Program-made: the position numbers and the translations under genes
Shown here: positions 44,275-54,085 of the stretch, piece by piece
Position numbering within the stretch: position 1 is the first letter of the stretch
Layout of the letters: every line of letters starts with the position of its first letter
DNA from: an uncultured Eggerthella sp.
GTDB lineage: Bacteria; Actinomycetota; Coriobacteriia; Coriobacteriales; Eggerthellaceae
Length of the DNA stretch: 64,000 nucleotides
Assembly (NCBI GenBank): GCA_900538545.1
Contig: UPYK01000004.1
Coordinates: 1 to 64,000, forward strand
Direction: 5' to 3'
The notes under the pieces: generated by a model
Told to the model about the DNA's origin: nothing
What the model saw: only the letters and a program-made list of their open reading frames with translations
Databases searched by the model: none

Positions 44275-45233
44275 TGTATATCACCTATTTCTTTTTCCCA
44301 GTTCAGCCTCTCTTCTTCAATAACAAGAGGCGCAGATCGAGTCCATTCAAAAGTTAAAGCTACATAAGTTCCAACGATGCCGAGCGCCAGCACCGCTAAT
44401 GATAGCCCCAAACAAACCAAAGAAGCAGCTAACAAGCCATAGAAAATCGCCGATCCTTGAACTATAGAGAGAACTAGCATCACAATAAACATAACAGCAA
44501 AAAGAACTGCCGAAAATGCTCCCGCAAAAGCAATCATGTAAATAGGCTGGCGAGACACCGTCACAACAGACTCAAGCGCCAGTCCAAAGTATGAGAAAAA
44601 GTTATAGCTTGATTTTCCTGCTGTACGTTCGGGTTTTTTGAAATCAATATACTCGGGCGTATATCCATAGCGCATGAAGGTCAAACGATAATTCGGACAG
44701 GGGTCTCCGCTTTCCCTCAATCTATCAACTACGCTCTTATCATAAAGCCCAAAACCAGAAACATGCTTATAGCCTTCTGTTCCGCAGAACCCTTCTATTA
44801 AATCGTAATACCAATTCCTAAAATGCGTTATGATTCCGCGTTCTTCGCTTTCTGGGTTCCGACCTAAAACGATCTTACTGCCGTTTTCCCATCTATCGAT
44901 AAACTGAGGAATCAGCTCTGGAGGATCTTGCAGATCGCATGCCATACCTACCACAACATCGCCTTCACACGCAAGAAGCCCATGAGCGCTCGATGGTCCC
45001 GGGCCAAAATTCCCCTGATTGAGAATTACCTTTACCCGCTTATCATTAGCAGCAAGCTTCTTCAATATGTCGCGGCTGTTGTCAGTCGACTTATTATCAA
45101 TGAATACAAACTCATATTCGTACTCAGGCAGAGTTTCCATAACCTTGTTAACACGTCGATAAAGCTCTTCTATATTGCCCTCTTCGTTGTAGCAAGGCAC
45201 AGCGACACTGATTGTCTTTGTCTTCAAAATCAT
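44271..45233 (-). CDS. Family 2 glycosyltransferase, polyprenyl-phosphate sugar synthase type
   Basis: 320 residues. GT-A start SVAVPCYNEEGNIEELYRRV, VFIDNKSTDNS, GMACDLQDPPELIP (DxD region) and two C-terminal membrane helices (MIAFAGAFSAVLFAVMFIVM and LVCLGLSLAVLALGIVGTYV). This GtrB/ArnC/DPM architecture transfers a sugar to undecaprenyl phosphate, providing donors for GT-C enzymes such as those at 40653 and 50415. Confidence 0.92.
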   Translation of the reverse strand: MILKTKTISVAVPCYNEEGNIEELYRRVNKVMETLPEYEYEFVFIDNKSTDNSRDILKKLAANDKRVKVILNQGNFGPGPSSAHGLLACEGDVVVGMACDLQDPPELIPQFIDRWENGSKIVLGRNPESEERGIITHFRNWYYDLIEGFCGTEGYKHVSGFGLYDKSVVDRLRESGDPCPNYRLTFMRYGYTPEYIDFKKPERTAGKSSYNFFSYFGLALESVVTVSRQPIYMIAFAGAFSAVLFAVMFIVMLVLSIVQGSAIFYGLLAASLVCLGLSLAVLALGIVGTYVALTFEWTRSAPLVIEEERLNWEKEIGDIQ

Positions 45234-45318
45234 CTTCTCCTTTGTGCTCGGCTATCTCAAACAGCACGAACCAATTGCAATACATCTGCTTGCGAACATG
45301 GCCAATCACAATGAGCCA

Positions 45319-46470
45319 TTATAAGTCATAAAATCCCTTTTGAAGTTTTATTGGGTGTTGCAATGCCTGTACGATTATCGCAGCTGCTTTTTTTGACGTA
45401 TCTCCCAAGCCGTAGGGGTTATCCATCTCTTTTATGCTGCCCTTAAATGCTTGATTGAGAGCCTTGTCCATAGCACGAGAGATCGATCGAGCATCTTCTG
45501 CGCAATCGATTACACTTTTTGTCCTTGTCCTACCTTTTTGGCGCGGTCCAATATTTATGGTTGGAATATAAAATGCTGGCGCTTCAAGAAGCCCACTCGA
45601 AGAATTACCAATAACGAATTCAGCTTGCGCTAGTGCGCTAAGATAGCGAAGCGATCCCAGAGAATCAAAAAGAACGAAATTCTCATTTGAATCAGCAAAC
45701 TCCTTGAGCGCATCATTGATCGCGCCACCTCCAGCATCAGCATTTGCTTTAGTTGCAATGAATAGGATATTCTGTCGCTCTTGGATAGCTAACAAAAGTT
45801 GCTGGAGTTTTTCAGTTGGATCTTCATGATCCAGTGTAACCGGATGATAGGTCATAACCGCATAGGGCCGAGAAAGTTCAACACCAAGCGAGTCACTGAG
45901 CTCTGCAACGCTTAACAGAGTGGTGTTTAGAGCGTTTTCAATTCCCACAGCCCCAACATTAAAAACTGTTGAAGGGTCCTCACCAAGCTGAATGACACGA
46001 TTGCGATATTCTTCCGTGCTCGTAAAATGCAAAGAACTGAGCTTGGTTATACAATGTCTTATCGCATCATCGATCGCTCCTTCAGTGACCTCTCCGCCAT
46101 GAATATGAAAAATAGGAATACGAGCAAGAAAAGCTGCTTCTGCAACTCCTAGCGTTTCGTAACGATCTCCAAGCAAAAGCAACGCATCAGGTCGTTTTCT
46201 TTCAAAATACTCGCTAAATCCCAGGAGAGCATTGCTCATGGTGCGCGCCTCAGCTTTAGCATCATCTCCTGTTGCAAGTATTGGAATCTCGACATCAATC
46301 GGCAGCTCGGAGTCTTGGACCTCTCGAATGGTAAGACCGTGCTCTTCTGAAAGATGGGTTCCACTGACAATAACCCTAACTTCGACTCCGGACCTTTGCA
46401 AAGCTTCTCCAAATGGTCGTAAAAGCCCCCATTCTGCTCGCGTTGTAGTTGAGATAGCAATGGAACTCAT
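45319..46470 (-). CDS. legG: Hydrolysing UDP-GlcNAc-type 2-epimerase (NeuC/LegG)
   Basis: 383 residues from ATG46470 (AGGAAAAGATATTCCT); upstream in-frame starts lack a site and overlap legI. AISTTTRAEWGLLRP, LLLGDRYETL, HIHGGEVTEGAIDDAIRH and NSSSGLLEAPAF are the NeuC/LegG signatures. In the legionaminic route it releases the nucleotide and forms 2,4-diacetamido-2,4,6-trideoxymannose. ATGA overlap with legI; four Leg genes are adjacent, which favours LegG over sialic-acid NeuC. Confidence 0.9.
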   Translation of the reverse strand: MSSIAISTTTRAEWGLLRPFGEALQRSGVEVRVIVSGTHLSEEHGLTIREVQDSELPIDVEIPILATGDDAKAEARTMSNALLGFSEYFERKRPDALLLLGDRYETLGVAEAAFLARIPIFHIHGGEVTEGAIDDAIRHCITKLSSLHFTSTEEYRNRVIQLGEDPSTVFNVGAVGIENALNTTLLSVAELSDSLGVELSRPYAVMTYHPVTLDHEDPTEKLQQLLLAIQERQNILFIATKANADAGGGAINDALKEFADSNENFVLFDSLGSLRYLSALAQAEFVIGNSSSGLLEAPAFYIPTINIGPRQKGRTRTKSVIDCAEDARSISRAMDKALNQAFKGSIKEMDNPYGLGDTSKKAAAIIVQALQHPIKLQKGFYDL

Positions 46471-47483
46471 AGGAATATCTTTTCCTCCGCTTCGTAGGAA
46501 TACGGAGCAACCGTACCTATTAGCGTAGGCCATAGCATAGGATCAAGACCATCACCTGGGCGTTTTGTTGTAAGGTTCTCTTCAGTAAACTCTTCTCCAG
46601 CTTGTATATCCCTCTTTGCAACAATGCTTCGTCTTGCAACGCTGCGATTGGCTAACTCCGAATCCGTAACCCTCTTCTCGGCACAACCGAGTGCCTTTTC
46701 GATATGCCTAATCGAAGAAATCATTTCACGGAGCTCATTGGGATCAAGGCTTGCCAAATGGTCAGGCCCCTCCATAGTCTTATCAAGCGTAAAATGTTTC
46801 TCGATAACACGCGCGCCGAGCGCAACTGCAGCTATTGGAACCTCAATACCAGACGTATGATCAGAATAACCAACATCAACACCTAATTCATAGTGTAGTT
46901 CGTTTAGAACAAGAAGATTCACGTCTTCATAAGGCGTTGGATATTGCGTGTTGCAATGAAGAAGTGTTATGGAATCGCCGCCATGTTCTTTGAGAACACC
47001 CAATGCGGCCTTGATCTCTGGAAGAGTAGCCATACCGCACGACATGATTATCGGAAGACCATAAGAAGCTGATTGTACTAAGTATGGATAATTATTCAAT
47101 TCTCCTGAGGGTATCTTGATAAAAGAAATACCGATATCCTCAACAAGAAATCGCGAACTATCTTCGTCGAATGCGGTTGCTGAAAACTCAATACCTATCA
47201 AGTCGCAGTAATGCTTGAGCTCAGCAAAATCCTCATAGCTCAATTCGAGCCTTTTTAACATATCCAATTGGCTCTCATCGCCACCAGTTGTCTTTTTCTG
47301 ATAATCAGCTTTCTCAGCCTGTCTTGAAACAAGTGCTTCAGATTTAAATGCTTGAAATTTAACTACATCGGCACCGGCTTCTTTGGCAGCCATCGCGAGC
47401 TGTTTCGCCAGACTAAGACTACCGTTGTGATTTACGCCAGCTTCCGCAATCACCAATGTATGGCGAGCATTCGTATCAGCCAT
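46467..47483 (-). CDS. legI: Nonulosonate (legionaminate/N-acetylneuraminate) synthase
   Basis: 338 residues. LVIAEAGVNHNGSLSLAKQL, VKFQAFKSE, IKIPSGELNNYPYL, VGYSDHTSGIE and VIEKHFTLDKTMEGPDH are NeuB signatures; a C-terminal SAF/antifreeze-like domain (~280-338, SIVAKRDIQAGEEF) is present. Condenses phosphoenolpyruvate with a hexosamine to a nine-carbon acid. Overlaps neuD/legH by 8 bp. Sequence alone does not separate NeuB from LegI; the neighbouring LegB and LegC do. Confidence 0.93.
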   Translation of the reverse strand: MADTNARHTLVIAEAGVNHNGSLSLAKQLAMAAKEAGADVVKFQAFKSEALVSRQAEKADYQKKTTGGDESQLDMLKRLELSYEDFAELKHYCDLIGIEFSATAFDEDSSRFLVEDIGISFIKIPSGELNNYPYLVQSASYGLPIIMSCGMATLPEIKAALGVLKEHGGDSITLLHCNTQYPTPYEDVNLLVLNELHYELGVDVGYSDHTSGIEVPIAAVALGARVIEKHFTLDKTMEGPDHLASLDPNELREMISSIRHIEKALGCAEKRVTDSELANRSVARRSIVAKRDIQAGEEFTEENLTTKRPGDGLDPMLWPTLIGTVAPYSYEAEEKIFL

Positions 47484-48105
47484 AAATCCCCACTACCTTT
47501 TGGTTCTCTTTAACATCACCCAAAACAACAGCTCCTGCTCCAACGAGCGCTGAATCGCCGAGTGTCACGCCTTGGATAACAACCGCGTTGGCCCCAACAA
47601 AAGTGAATTTTCCTGCCTGTACGTTCCCACATAATGTTGCATTGACTGCCACATGGGAAAAATCGCCTAAACAGCAGTCATGCTCGATGACTGCACCCGA
47701 ATTAACAATGGTCATAGCACCTATGTTCGTATTTGAATTGACGACCGCAAGCTTGCCGATGAAAGAGCCTTCCTCAATAATCGCATCATTCGCAACAACG
47801 GCCGATGGATCTATGATAGGGGGAAATGCGAAACCAAGGCTTTTAGCACGGCTAAACAACGTCTCTCTTAATCTTGACTTGCCCAAGTAACCAACAGTGA
47901 CCGCAGCGAGCGTGATTCCGCTCTTGAATATCGCATCTAAATCATCATCGGAGCCAATCGTTGTATACTCTTTGTAACTTGTAGTAGGTTCCTGATCGAT
48001 AAACCCCGCAATTTCATACTGCCCCATTCGTTCGATAGCGTCGACCACTGAGTGGGCATGTCCCCCGCCGCCAATAAGTACTATCTTTTCTTTTCCTGTA
48101 CTCAT
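47476..48105 (-). CDS. legH: PglD/NeuD-type sugar N-acetyltransferase (LegH role)
   Basis: 209 residues. N-terminal small Rossmann domain KIVLIGGGGHAHSVVDAIE, then left-handed beta-helix hexapeptides (IIEEGSFIGKLAVVNSNTNIG, VIEHDCCLGDFSHVAVNA) with the catalytic His in EHD. Acetylates the 4-amino group of a UDP-4-amino-4,6-dideoxy sugar in the legionaminic route. Between legC and legI. Confidence 0.88.
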   Translation of the reverse strand: MSTGKEKIVLIGGGGHAHSVVDAIERMGQYEIAGFIDQEPTTSYKEYTTIGSDDDLDAIFKSGITLAAVTVGYLGKSRLRETLFSRAKSLGFAFPPIIDPSAVVANDAIIEEGSFIGKLAVVNSNTNIGAMTIVNSGAVIEHDCCLGDFSHVAVNATLCGNVQAGKFTFVGANAVVIQGVTLGDSALVGAGAVVLGDVKENQKVVGIYG

Positions 48106-48173
48106 ATTTTTCCTAGTTCAATATTGTGCCTCTATTGCATAAATTAAATAGATTCCTCACGGCTGCTCTACTG

Positions 48174-49346
48174 CTATTGCTGAGAGCTGATCTCTTTGAG
48201 AACTTGCACAACACGATCGATCTCTTTTGCAGTCAAATTCGTACTACAAGGAACATTGACAATTTGTGTGCGATACTTTCTTGCTTGTTCAACGCAATAC
48301 TCTAAAGAACCCGCATATGGTTTTTGATCTGGAATGATACCCCAGATAGGGCGCGATTGGATGTTGTTCGAACTTAGCTGCTCGATAATGTCATCTCGGG
48401 AAAAATCGTCCCCTTCGCAAACAATGCTATAGAACCATTTATTACTCCGGATATCTGGGCGGAATCCTAGAACAGCTAGATTCTCTAGAGGAGCAATTTC
48501 GTGGACATAGTATTCATGATTCTTGTTTTTGGTCTCAATAAATGATTCCAGCTGTTCAAGCTGCGCGATGCCCAATGCCGCCTGCAAATTGGTCATACGG
48601 TAGTTATAGCCGATCTCATCATGCTCAAAATATACAACATCGCTTTTCGCTTGCGTAGTAAGATGCCTGGCATGATCAAGAAGTTCTTGATCATCGGAGA
48701 CGATCATTCCACCACCCCCCGTGGTGATGATCTTATTCCCATTGAACGAATAAACCCCTATAGTTCCTATCGTTCCTGCATATTTTCCTTCGTATTGACC
48801 TGTTGTGTAGTACGAACCTAGCGCTTCTGTTGCATCTTCTATTACCTTGATATTGTACCTATCGGCAATCGCCATGATCGCTTCCATATCAGCCATGTTC
48901 CCAAAAACATGCACCACCACCAGCACGCGCACTGGCCGATCAGTTTGATCGTGGATCAGCACTCCATCTGTGAACGTGCATTCTTCTTCGCAGAATCGCT
49001 CAAGCTTAATAGGATCTATACACAAGGAAGAATCGCAATCGAGAAACATCGGTTCAGCATTCATATACCGAATTGGATTTGCTGCAGCGATGAATGTTAG
49101 AGCTGGCACAAGAACTAAATCGTCAGATGTAACGCCAAGGACCATGAGAGCTATATGAAGACCTGCGGTGCCGCTTTGACAAGCGACGGCCCCTTTCGCA
49201 TTGACATATTCAGAGATATTCTCTTCAAACTGGCTCACATAAGGTCCTCCAGTCGATACCCATTCAGTTTCAACAGCCGTTGTTACCAGTTCAAGCTCTC
49301 TGCCCTTCAGATTAGGAACTGATAAAGGAATGAAGTCGGTAGTCAT
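48174..49346 (-). CDS. legC: LegC-family PLP aminotransferase
   Basis: 390 residues. DegT/DnrJ fold with GAVACQSGTAGLHIAL, IEDATEALGSYY (PLP Asp) and YSFNGNKIITTGGGG (PLP Lys); N-terminal IPLSVPNLKGRELEL. The extended central segment and GNK-I sequence are typical of LegC, which transaminates the 4-keto sugar made by LegB. Starts 42 bp after legB. Confidence 0.9.
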   Translation of the reverse strand: MTTDFIPLSVPNLKGRELELVTTAVETEWVSTGGPYVSQFEENISEYVNAKGAVACQSGTAGLHIALMVLGVTSDDLVLVPALTFIAAANPIRYMNAEPMFLDCDSSLCIDPIKLERFCEEECTFTDGVLIHDQTDRPVRVLVVVHVFGNMADMEAIMAIADRYNIKVIEDATEALGSYYTTGQYEGKYAGTIGTIGVYSFNGNKIITTGGGGMIVSDDQELLDHARHLTTQAKSDVVYFEHDEIGYNYRMTNLQAALGIAQLEQLESFIETKNKNHEYYVHEIAPLENLAVLGFRPDIRSNKWFYSIVCEGDDFSRDDIIEQLSSNNIQSRPIWGIIPDQKPYAGSLEYCVEQARKYRTQIVNVPCSTNLTAKEIDRVVQVLKEISSQQ

Positions 49347-49387
49347 ACTGGTCTCCTTGCGCTCGATTACAAATCGGCAAGCCGTGA

Positions 49388-50371
49388 TTAGATATTGTAG
49401 ATGTCTGTTTTGTAGCGATCGATATTGTCCCTAAGAAAGTCAATCGTTTCAGCAAGACCCTGCGTAAAAGAATACTTTGGCTGCCAATCAGTCAGCTTCA
49501 AAATCTTTTCATTTGACCCGAGCAAACGGTTGACCTCGCTTTTTTCAGGACGAAGGCGCTCCTCATCACATACGATGCACGCATTTGGATTAATCTGCCT
49601 GATCAACTCTTCCGCAAGCTCGCCAATGGATATTTCCTGTTGAGTAGCAATGTTGATCTCTTCGCCTATGGTCTTCGGTGATTCGTATATATCGATAAAC
49701 CCATTTGCAGTGTCTTTGACGTAATTAAAATCTCTTGTTGGAGTCAATGACCCTAGTTCGATCTCCTCTTTCCCTGCAAGCAATTGCGTGATGATCGTTG
49801 GAATAACAGCACGTGCCGACTGTCTTGGACCATAAGTGTTGAACGGTCGAACAATGGTCACAGGCAGATCAAAGGAACGGTAAAACGATTCAGCCAATCT
49901 ATCTGCACCGATCTTGGTCGCAGAATAAGGCGATTGCCCCTGGTAAGGATGATTCTCATCAATAGGGACGTATTGTGCTGTTCCATATACTTCCGAAGTT
50001 GACGTTACTAACACTCTGTCTAAATCAAGCTTTCTTGCTGCTTGAAGGACATTCAAAGTGCCTTTGATATTCGTGTCCACGTATGTATCTGGAGAATGGT
50101 AACTAAACGGAATCGCAATAAGAGCCGCAAGATGGAAAACCGCATCGCAGCCCTTCATCGCCTCCAAAACGCCATTAGGGTCACGCACGTCACCAGCAAA
50201 GACTTCCACATGCTCCATAATGTCGTTTGGCAGATCCTCAAGCCATCCCCAATTATTGAACGAGTTATACAGAATGAAAGCTCTGACATCATAACCACGC
50301 TTGACTAGCTCTTCAGTCAAATGGCTTCCGATAAATCCTTCTGCTCCTGTAACAAGAATCTTTTTTGGCAT
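49388..50371 (-). CDS. legB: LegB-type NAD-dependent sugar 4,6-dehydratase
   Basis: 327 residues from ATG50371 (AAGGAG six bases upstream; ATG50377 sits directly on that site). KILVTGAEGFIGSHLTEEL, HLAALIAIPFSYHSPDTYV, TSTSEVYG, YSATKIGAD and RPFNTYGPRQSARAVIP. The AxIAIPYSY-like motif characterises LegB and related UDP/GDP-GlcNAc 4,6-dehydratases. First enzyme of the legionaminic route. Confidence 0.92.
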   Translation of the reverse strand: MPKKILVTGAEGFIGSHLTEELVKRGYDVRAFILYNSFNNWGWLEDLPNDIMEHVEVFAGDVRDPNGVLEAMKGCDAVFHLAALIAIPFSYHSPDTYVDTNIKGTLNVLQAARKLDLDRVLVTSTSEVYGTAQYVPIDENHPYQGQSPYSATKIGADRLAESFYRSFDLPVTIVRPFNTYGPRQSARAVIPTIITQLLAGKEEIELGSLTPTRDFNYVKDTANGFIDIYESPKTIGEEINIATQQEISIGELAEELIRQINPNACIVCDEERLRPEKSEVNRLLGSNEKILKLTDWQPKYSFTQGLAETIDFLRDNIDRYKTDIYNI

Positions 50372-50414
50372 GTTCATCTCCTTGCTCTACTTCATTGAGT
50401 CGAAAATATTTGCT

Positions 50415-52232
50415 TTATTCGTCGAGCTCATAAAGGGAAACGCTGCGTTTTTTTCCAAAGGTTTGATAAGCCCTTTCAAACTGCTCAACTTCCCTGATCT
50501 GCTGGTAGATACTTTCTGGATCTTTGCTAAAAGACCTCGCATTCGAATAATCGAAATACAACAGATCAGGGTTATCTTTTAAATATTGCGCTAAGGTCTC
50601 AGAAGTATTCAAGAGAGGAAGGATATCGTTATAAAGCGTAAACCCATTCTCATATTCTCCTGCGACAATCTTCCCATCTGCAATTTCTCCAAGCTCAATC
50701 ATAGCCTCTTTCTCAGTATAAGTCTGATTAAGAACGTTGTAATTCAAAACTAGACCAGTATTAATAGCAATACAGATCAAAACCGAAGCAAAGAGCGAAC
50801 AAACTTGAATCTTGTATTTCTTCGTTAACACACCGCCCGCAAACACCACAACGATTATGCTCGAAAGTATGCAATTGATCAGCAACAACACAACATCAAA
50901 ATCAGAATAGTCAAGTCGCGAAAAAGTCGGACTGTTCGCACGGAACAGACGATAATACGTCACATAGATCATTACCACGAGCGAAACAGCCGTCATCAAG
51001 CAGACAGCGATCTTACCAACTGGACTACTTTTGCTGGTTTTGTTCATTTTCGTAAGACCCAAATAGCAACAATAGAACAATAATAGTAGCGTTGGAAGAA
51101 TCACAACTGCTTTCCGAAGAACAAAATCATCACTTACAACCGTCTGAGCAAAAAACCCGACCATGGTCATCAGCAACACTAAAATCGGCCCACCTGTGGC
51201 TTTAAAAGCCTGTCTAAACAGAGGGATGAGGCAAACGAATACTATGCCCATTATTGGGAGAAGATAGAATAACGCATTCGACAGGAAAAACGCACGAATG
51301 TTCCTCAGCAGATTCTCTGCCCCCATTGCATATGCTCCTGCACTTTGTCCCGAGGATTCAAAAATAAGAACGCTGTTTATCGCATTAGCTATCGGCGTAG
51401 TATCCCAGACGCACCAGTAGTAAATACTTGCCAAAAATAAAGCTAGACCAGCACCGATAAGACCAAAAAGGACCAACGACCCGCCTGCACGCTTACCTTG
51501 AGTTGCAAAAACATAAGCAGCATAAGCCAAAACAGGTATGCCGATGAATAGATTCGTCACATAGACGAAAAGAATCGAGGCAAAAGCAAGGAATCCTACT
51601 AATAGACCCTTCATACGGATCGAAATGCTTGGCTTAATCAAGCAATAGATGATCAGTTGAACCAACAAAAGCCGAGAAATACTTGGCTCAACAGCCTTGG
51701 TTGCATTGAAAAAGACAAAGCTTGCTAGCAAAGCAACGACCAGAAGAAGCGCCATTATTGCGGCATTCTTATCTTCTCTACCATAAGCTTTTCGTAACTC
51801 ATTGATGGTCAAGCAGAAGAGAATCAAGATAAGATAGCCAATAAAGACAACGCCTATTCTCAATCCGAAATAATTATCTCCGAAGATCAATAAAGATAAC
51901 GCTGTGAAAAAATTCCCCACCACATTGCAGATAACATGAGACTGCATAAGGAATTCATATTGCCCGGCATAATAATCATTAGGATTGATCGAGCCAAAAT
52001 TGATCAGATTCAATGCAAGGTTCGCATAGGTACCTTCATCTATTGGTTGATAGGCTGCAACACCCCAAGGTGGCAAATCCGATTCGAGAAATAGAACACG
52101 AGAAAAATATACCAGAGTTATCAGTGTATAAAACGCAATGCTCTTCCAGTTCTTCTTCATGCTGCCAACCAAACCAGCAGAAGACGACCTAGCATGTTTC
52201 CCATGAGTCTTATGTATCGAAAAGCTATTCAA
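50415..52232 (-). CDS. GT-C/GT39-like membrane glycosyltransferase
   Basis: 605 residues if TTG52232 is used; ATG52160 (at MKKNWKS) is an alternative start without a strong site. About 13 membrane helices in the first 500 residues. The first outside loop has PIDEGTYANLALNLINFG, the D-E pair expected in GT39/ArnT-like enzymes. The C-terminal ~100 residues are soluble. Probably transfers a sugar from undecaprenyl phosphate to the exported glycan or a wall polymer. Acceptor unknown. Confidence 0.75.
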   Translation of the reverse strand: MNSFSIHKTHGKHARSSSAGLVGSMKKNWKSIAFYTLITLVYFSRVLFLESDLPPWGVAAYQPIDEGTYANLALNLINFGSINPNDYYAGQYEFLMQSHVICNVVGNFFTALSLLIFGDNYFGLRIGVVFIGYLILILFCLTINELRKAYGREDKNAAIMALLLVVALLASFVFFNATKAVEPSISRLLLVQLIIYCLIKPSISIRMKGLLVGFLAFASILFVYVTNLFIGIPVLAYAAYVFATQGKRAGGSLVLFGLIGAGLALFLASIYYWCVWDTTPIANAINSVLIFESSGQSAGAYAMGAENLLRNIRAFFLSNALFYLLPIMGIVFVCLIPLFRQAFKATGGPILVLLMTMVGFFAQTVVSDDFVLRKAVVILPTLLLLFYCCYLGLTKMNKTSKSSPVGKIAVCLMTAVSLVVMIYVTYYRLFRANSPTFSRLDYSDFDVVLLLINCILSSIIVVVFAGGVLTKKYKIQVCSLFASVLICIAINTGLVLNYNVLNQTYTEKEAMIELGEIADGKIVAGEYENGFTLYNDILPLLNTSETLAQYLKDNPDLLYFDYSNARSFSKDPESIYQQIREVEQFERAYQTFGKKRSVSLYELDE

Positions 52233-52273
52233 ATATAAGTTCTACCGATGCCGGCACTACGACTCCAGCTTTA

Positions 52274-54055
52274 TCACCATTCTGGCATAAATGCTTTCTG
52301 TTGTTCGTCTGGCAAGAAGGGATACATCTCTTCCAGCGCTGGGGTTGAAAACGATCCATCTTCTAGCATTTTGCTCATTAGTTTGGGTACGAGCGGATCA
52401 TTGATGCGCTGATCGATCTCCAACAGCACTCTTCCATTGTATTTGGCAAAATCAGCAAGTGTGCTATTAAGTTCCATATTCGTTCGGCAATGCAAATATC
52501 CAAACCCGAACAACTCAGCTACAGATTTAAACGATGGAAAGCTCACTCCTGTTTCCTTAGTACATCCGATAAAGAGCCCATCAAAATAATTTAAACTTGT
52601 CTGACGAATTGCACTGTACCCCTCGTTTGCAAAAATAACGATCTTGATGGGCAGATTATAATGGCGAATAGTCTGTAGCTCTTGAAGGTTCATCATTATT
52701 GTGCCATCACCTGTGACACATATCACTTCACGACCTGATGCAACACAGGCACCAATAGCCGAAGGCAAATCGAAGCCCATCGCCCCTGCGCCGTAATTTG
52801 TAATGACGCGCTGATCTTTTTTCTCTTTTCCAACTTGAACCTTCACAGAACAAGCAGTGTTCATGCCCAAGCAGACAATTGCATCATCGGACATAACATC
52901 ATTGAGCTCCTGCCAAAACCGATAGGCGCCAACACGCTCATCATCCTCAGTATTCTTGATTCCCTCGAACGGATCGAGCGCATCATAGACCGTCTGACAA
53001 TAATCCAACCATTGCGAAGGAGCCTCCAGCCTTTGATCGAGATCGTTCATGTTCTGCAGGAATTGTTTAACATCTGTGCATACTACATGGTCAACACTAA
53101 GGCCTGGCTTCTTCGACTCTGTTTCATCGACATCTACCATGATGATCTTTGCATTTGGTGCAAATTTTTCTTGCACGAACCCTGTCTGCTTAAAACCAAG
53201 ACTGTTCCCAACAGCTATTATCAAATCAGCATTCTGAAGAATATAGTTTCCTGCACGAGGTCCAATATTGCCCGATAAGCCAAAGAATAGAGGATGCTCG
53301 TTATAGTAAATATCTGCCACATGTGCCCCGCCCACAATAGGGACATTATTGGCATTGATGAACGCATCGAGCTCATCTAGTGCATCTCCCGCAATTACAC
53401 CCGATCCCACAAGAACGCAAGGGCGTTCCGCGTTCAGAATCTCTTCAACAACATAATCCAACTCTTTATCTGAAAGCGAACTAGGCTCATTGGAGGGAAC
53501 GTATTCGACAAGATCGTCAGTTTCGACAAGGGCGCTTTGCACATTAAGCGGAATATCAAGCCAAACAGGCCCTCTGCGACCCTCCATCGCAATCGCATAC
53601 GCTTTCTCGACTTCTGCCTTAATCGTGAGTGGGTCGATTATGGTTTTGGCATATTTTGTCATATTGCGAACAGAAGATACGATATCGCACTCTTGGACCC
53701 CACGATACCTTAACGGTAAACCCGAACTGTATACTGAGATGTCATATCTGACCTGCCCTGACAGCACAATCATTGGAATACTATCGGTCCAGGCACCCAA
53801 TACCCCAGTGATAGCATTCGTAGCGCCAGGACCACTCGTGACACATACAAGTGCAGGCCTTCCACCTATACGTGCGTAGGCATCAGCCGCCATGGAGCAA
53901 GACTGCTCATGATGCATGAAATACTTATTTATGTCATCGTTAAGAGCCAAAGCATTATCAAGATGCATGGCTCCGCCACCGACGACAGCGAAGCAATCCG
54001 TGACCCCCAAATCGGACAAGGTACTCATCACGATATCGGCTGCACGTTTTTTCAT
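52274..54055 (-). CDS. Thiamine-diphosphate enzyme of acetolactate-synthase type (possible YerE-like)
   Basis: 593 residues, a complete ThDP enzyme: Glu50 in FMHHEQSCSMAADAYAR activates ThDP; GPGATNAITGVLGAW; central domain VLVGSGVIAGDA; ThDP/Mg motif GDGTIMMNLQELQTIRHYNLP, with the closing Asn present. Close to acetolactate synthase catalytic subunits but embedded in a nucleotide-sugar cluster next to an SDR and RfbF. YerE of yersiniose synthesis is such an enzyme; it adds a two-carbon unit from pyruvate to a 4-keto-3,6-dideoxy sugar. A role in branched-sugar synthesis is therefore proposed (inference). Confidence 0.88.
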   Translation of the reverse strand: MKKRAADIVMSTLSDLGVTDCFAVVGGGAMHLDNALALNDDINKYFMHHEQSCSMAADAYARIGGRPALVCVTSGPGATNAITGVLGAWTDSIPMIVLSGQVRYDISVYSSGLPLRYRGVQECDIVSSVRNMTKYAKTIIDPLTIKAEVEKAYAIAMEGRRGPVWLDIPLNVQSALVETDDLVEYVPSNEPSSLSDKELDYVVEEILNAERPCVLVGSGVIAGDALDELDAFINANNVPIVGGAHVADIYYNEHPLFFGLSGNIGPRAGNYILQNADLIIAVGNSLGFKQTGFVQEKFAPNAKIIMVDVDETESKKPGLSVDHVVCTDVKQFLQNMNDLDQRLEAPSQWLDYCQTVYDALDPFEGIKNTEDDERVGAYRFWQELNDVMSDDAIVCLGMNTACSVKVQVGKEKKDQRVITNYGAGAMGFDLPSAIGACVASGREVICVTGDGTIMMNLQELQTIRHYNLPIKIVIFANEGYSAIRQTSLNYFDGLFIGCTKETGVSFPSFKSVAELFGFGYLHCRTNMELNSTLADFAKYNGRVLLEIDQRINDPLVPKLMSKMLEDGSFSTPALEEMYPFLPDEQQKAFMPEW

Positions 54056-54085
54056 AAGTGATACCCCTGTTCAGTATTAGTCATC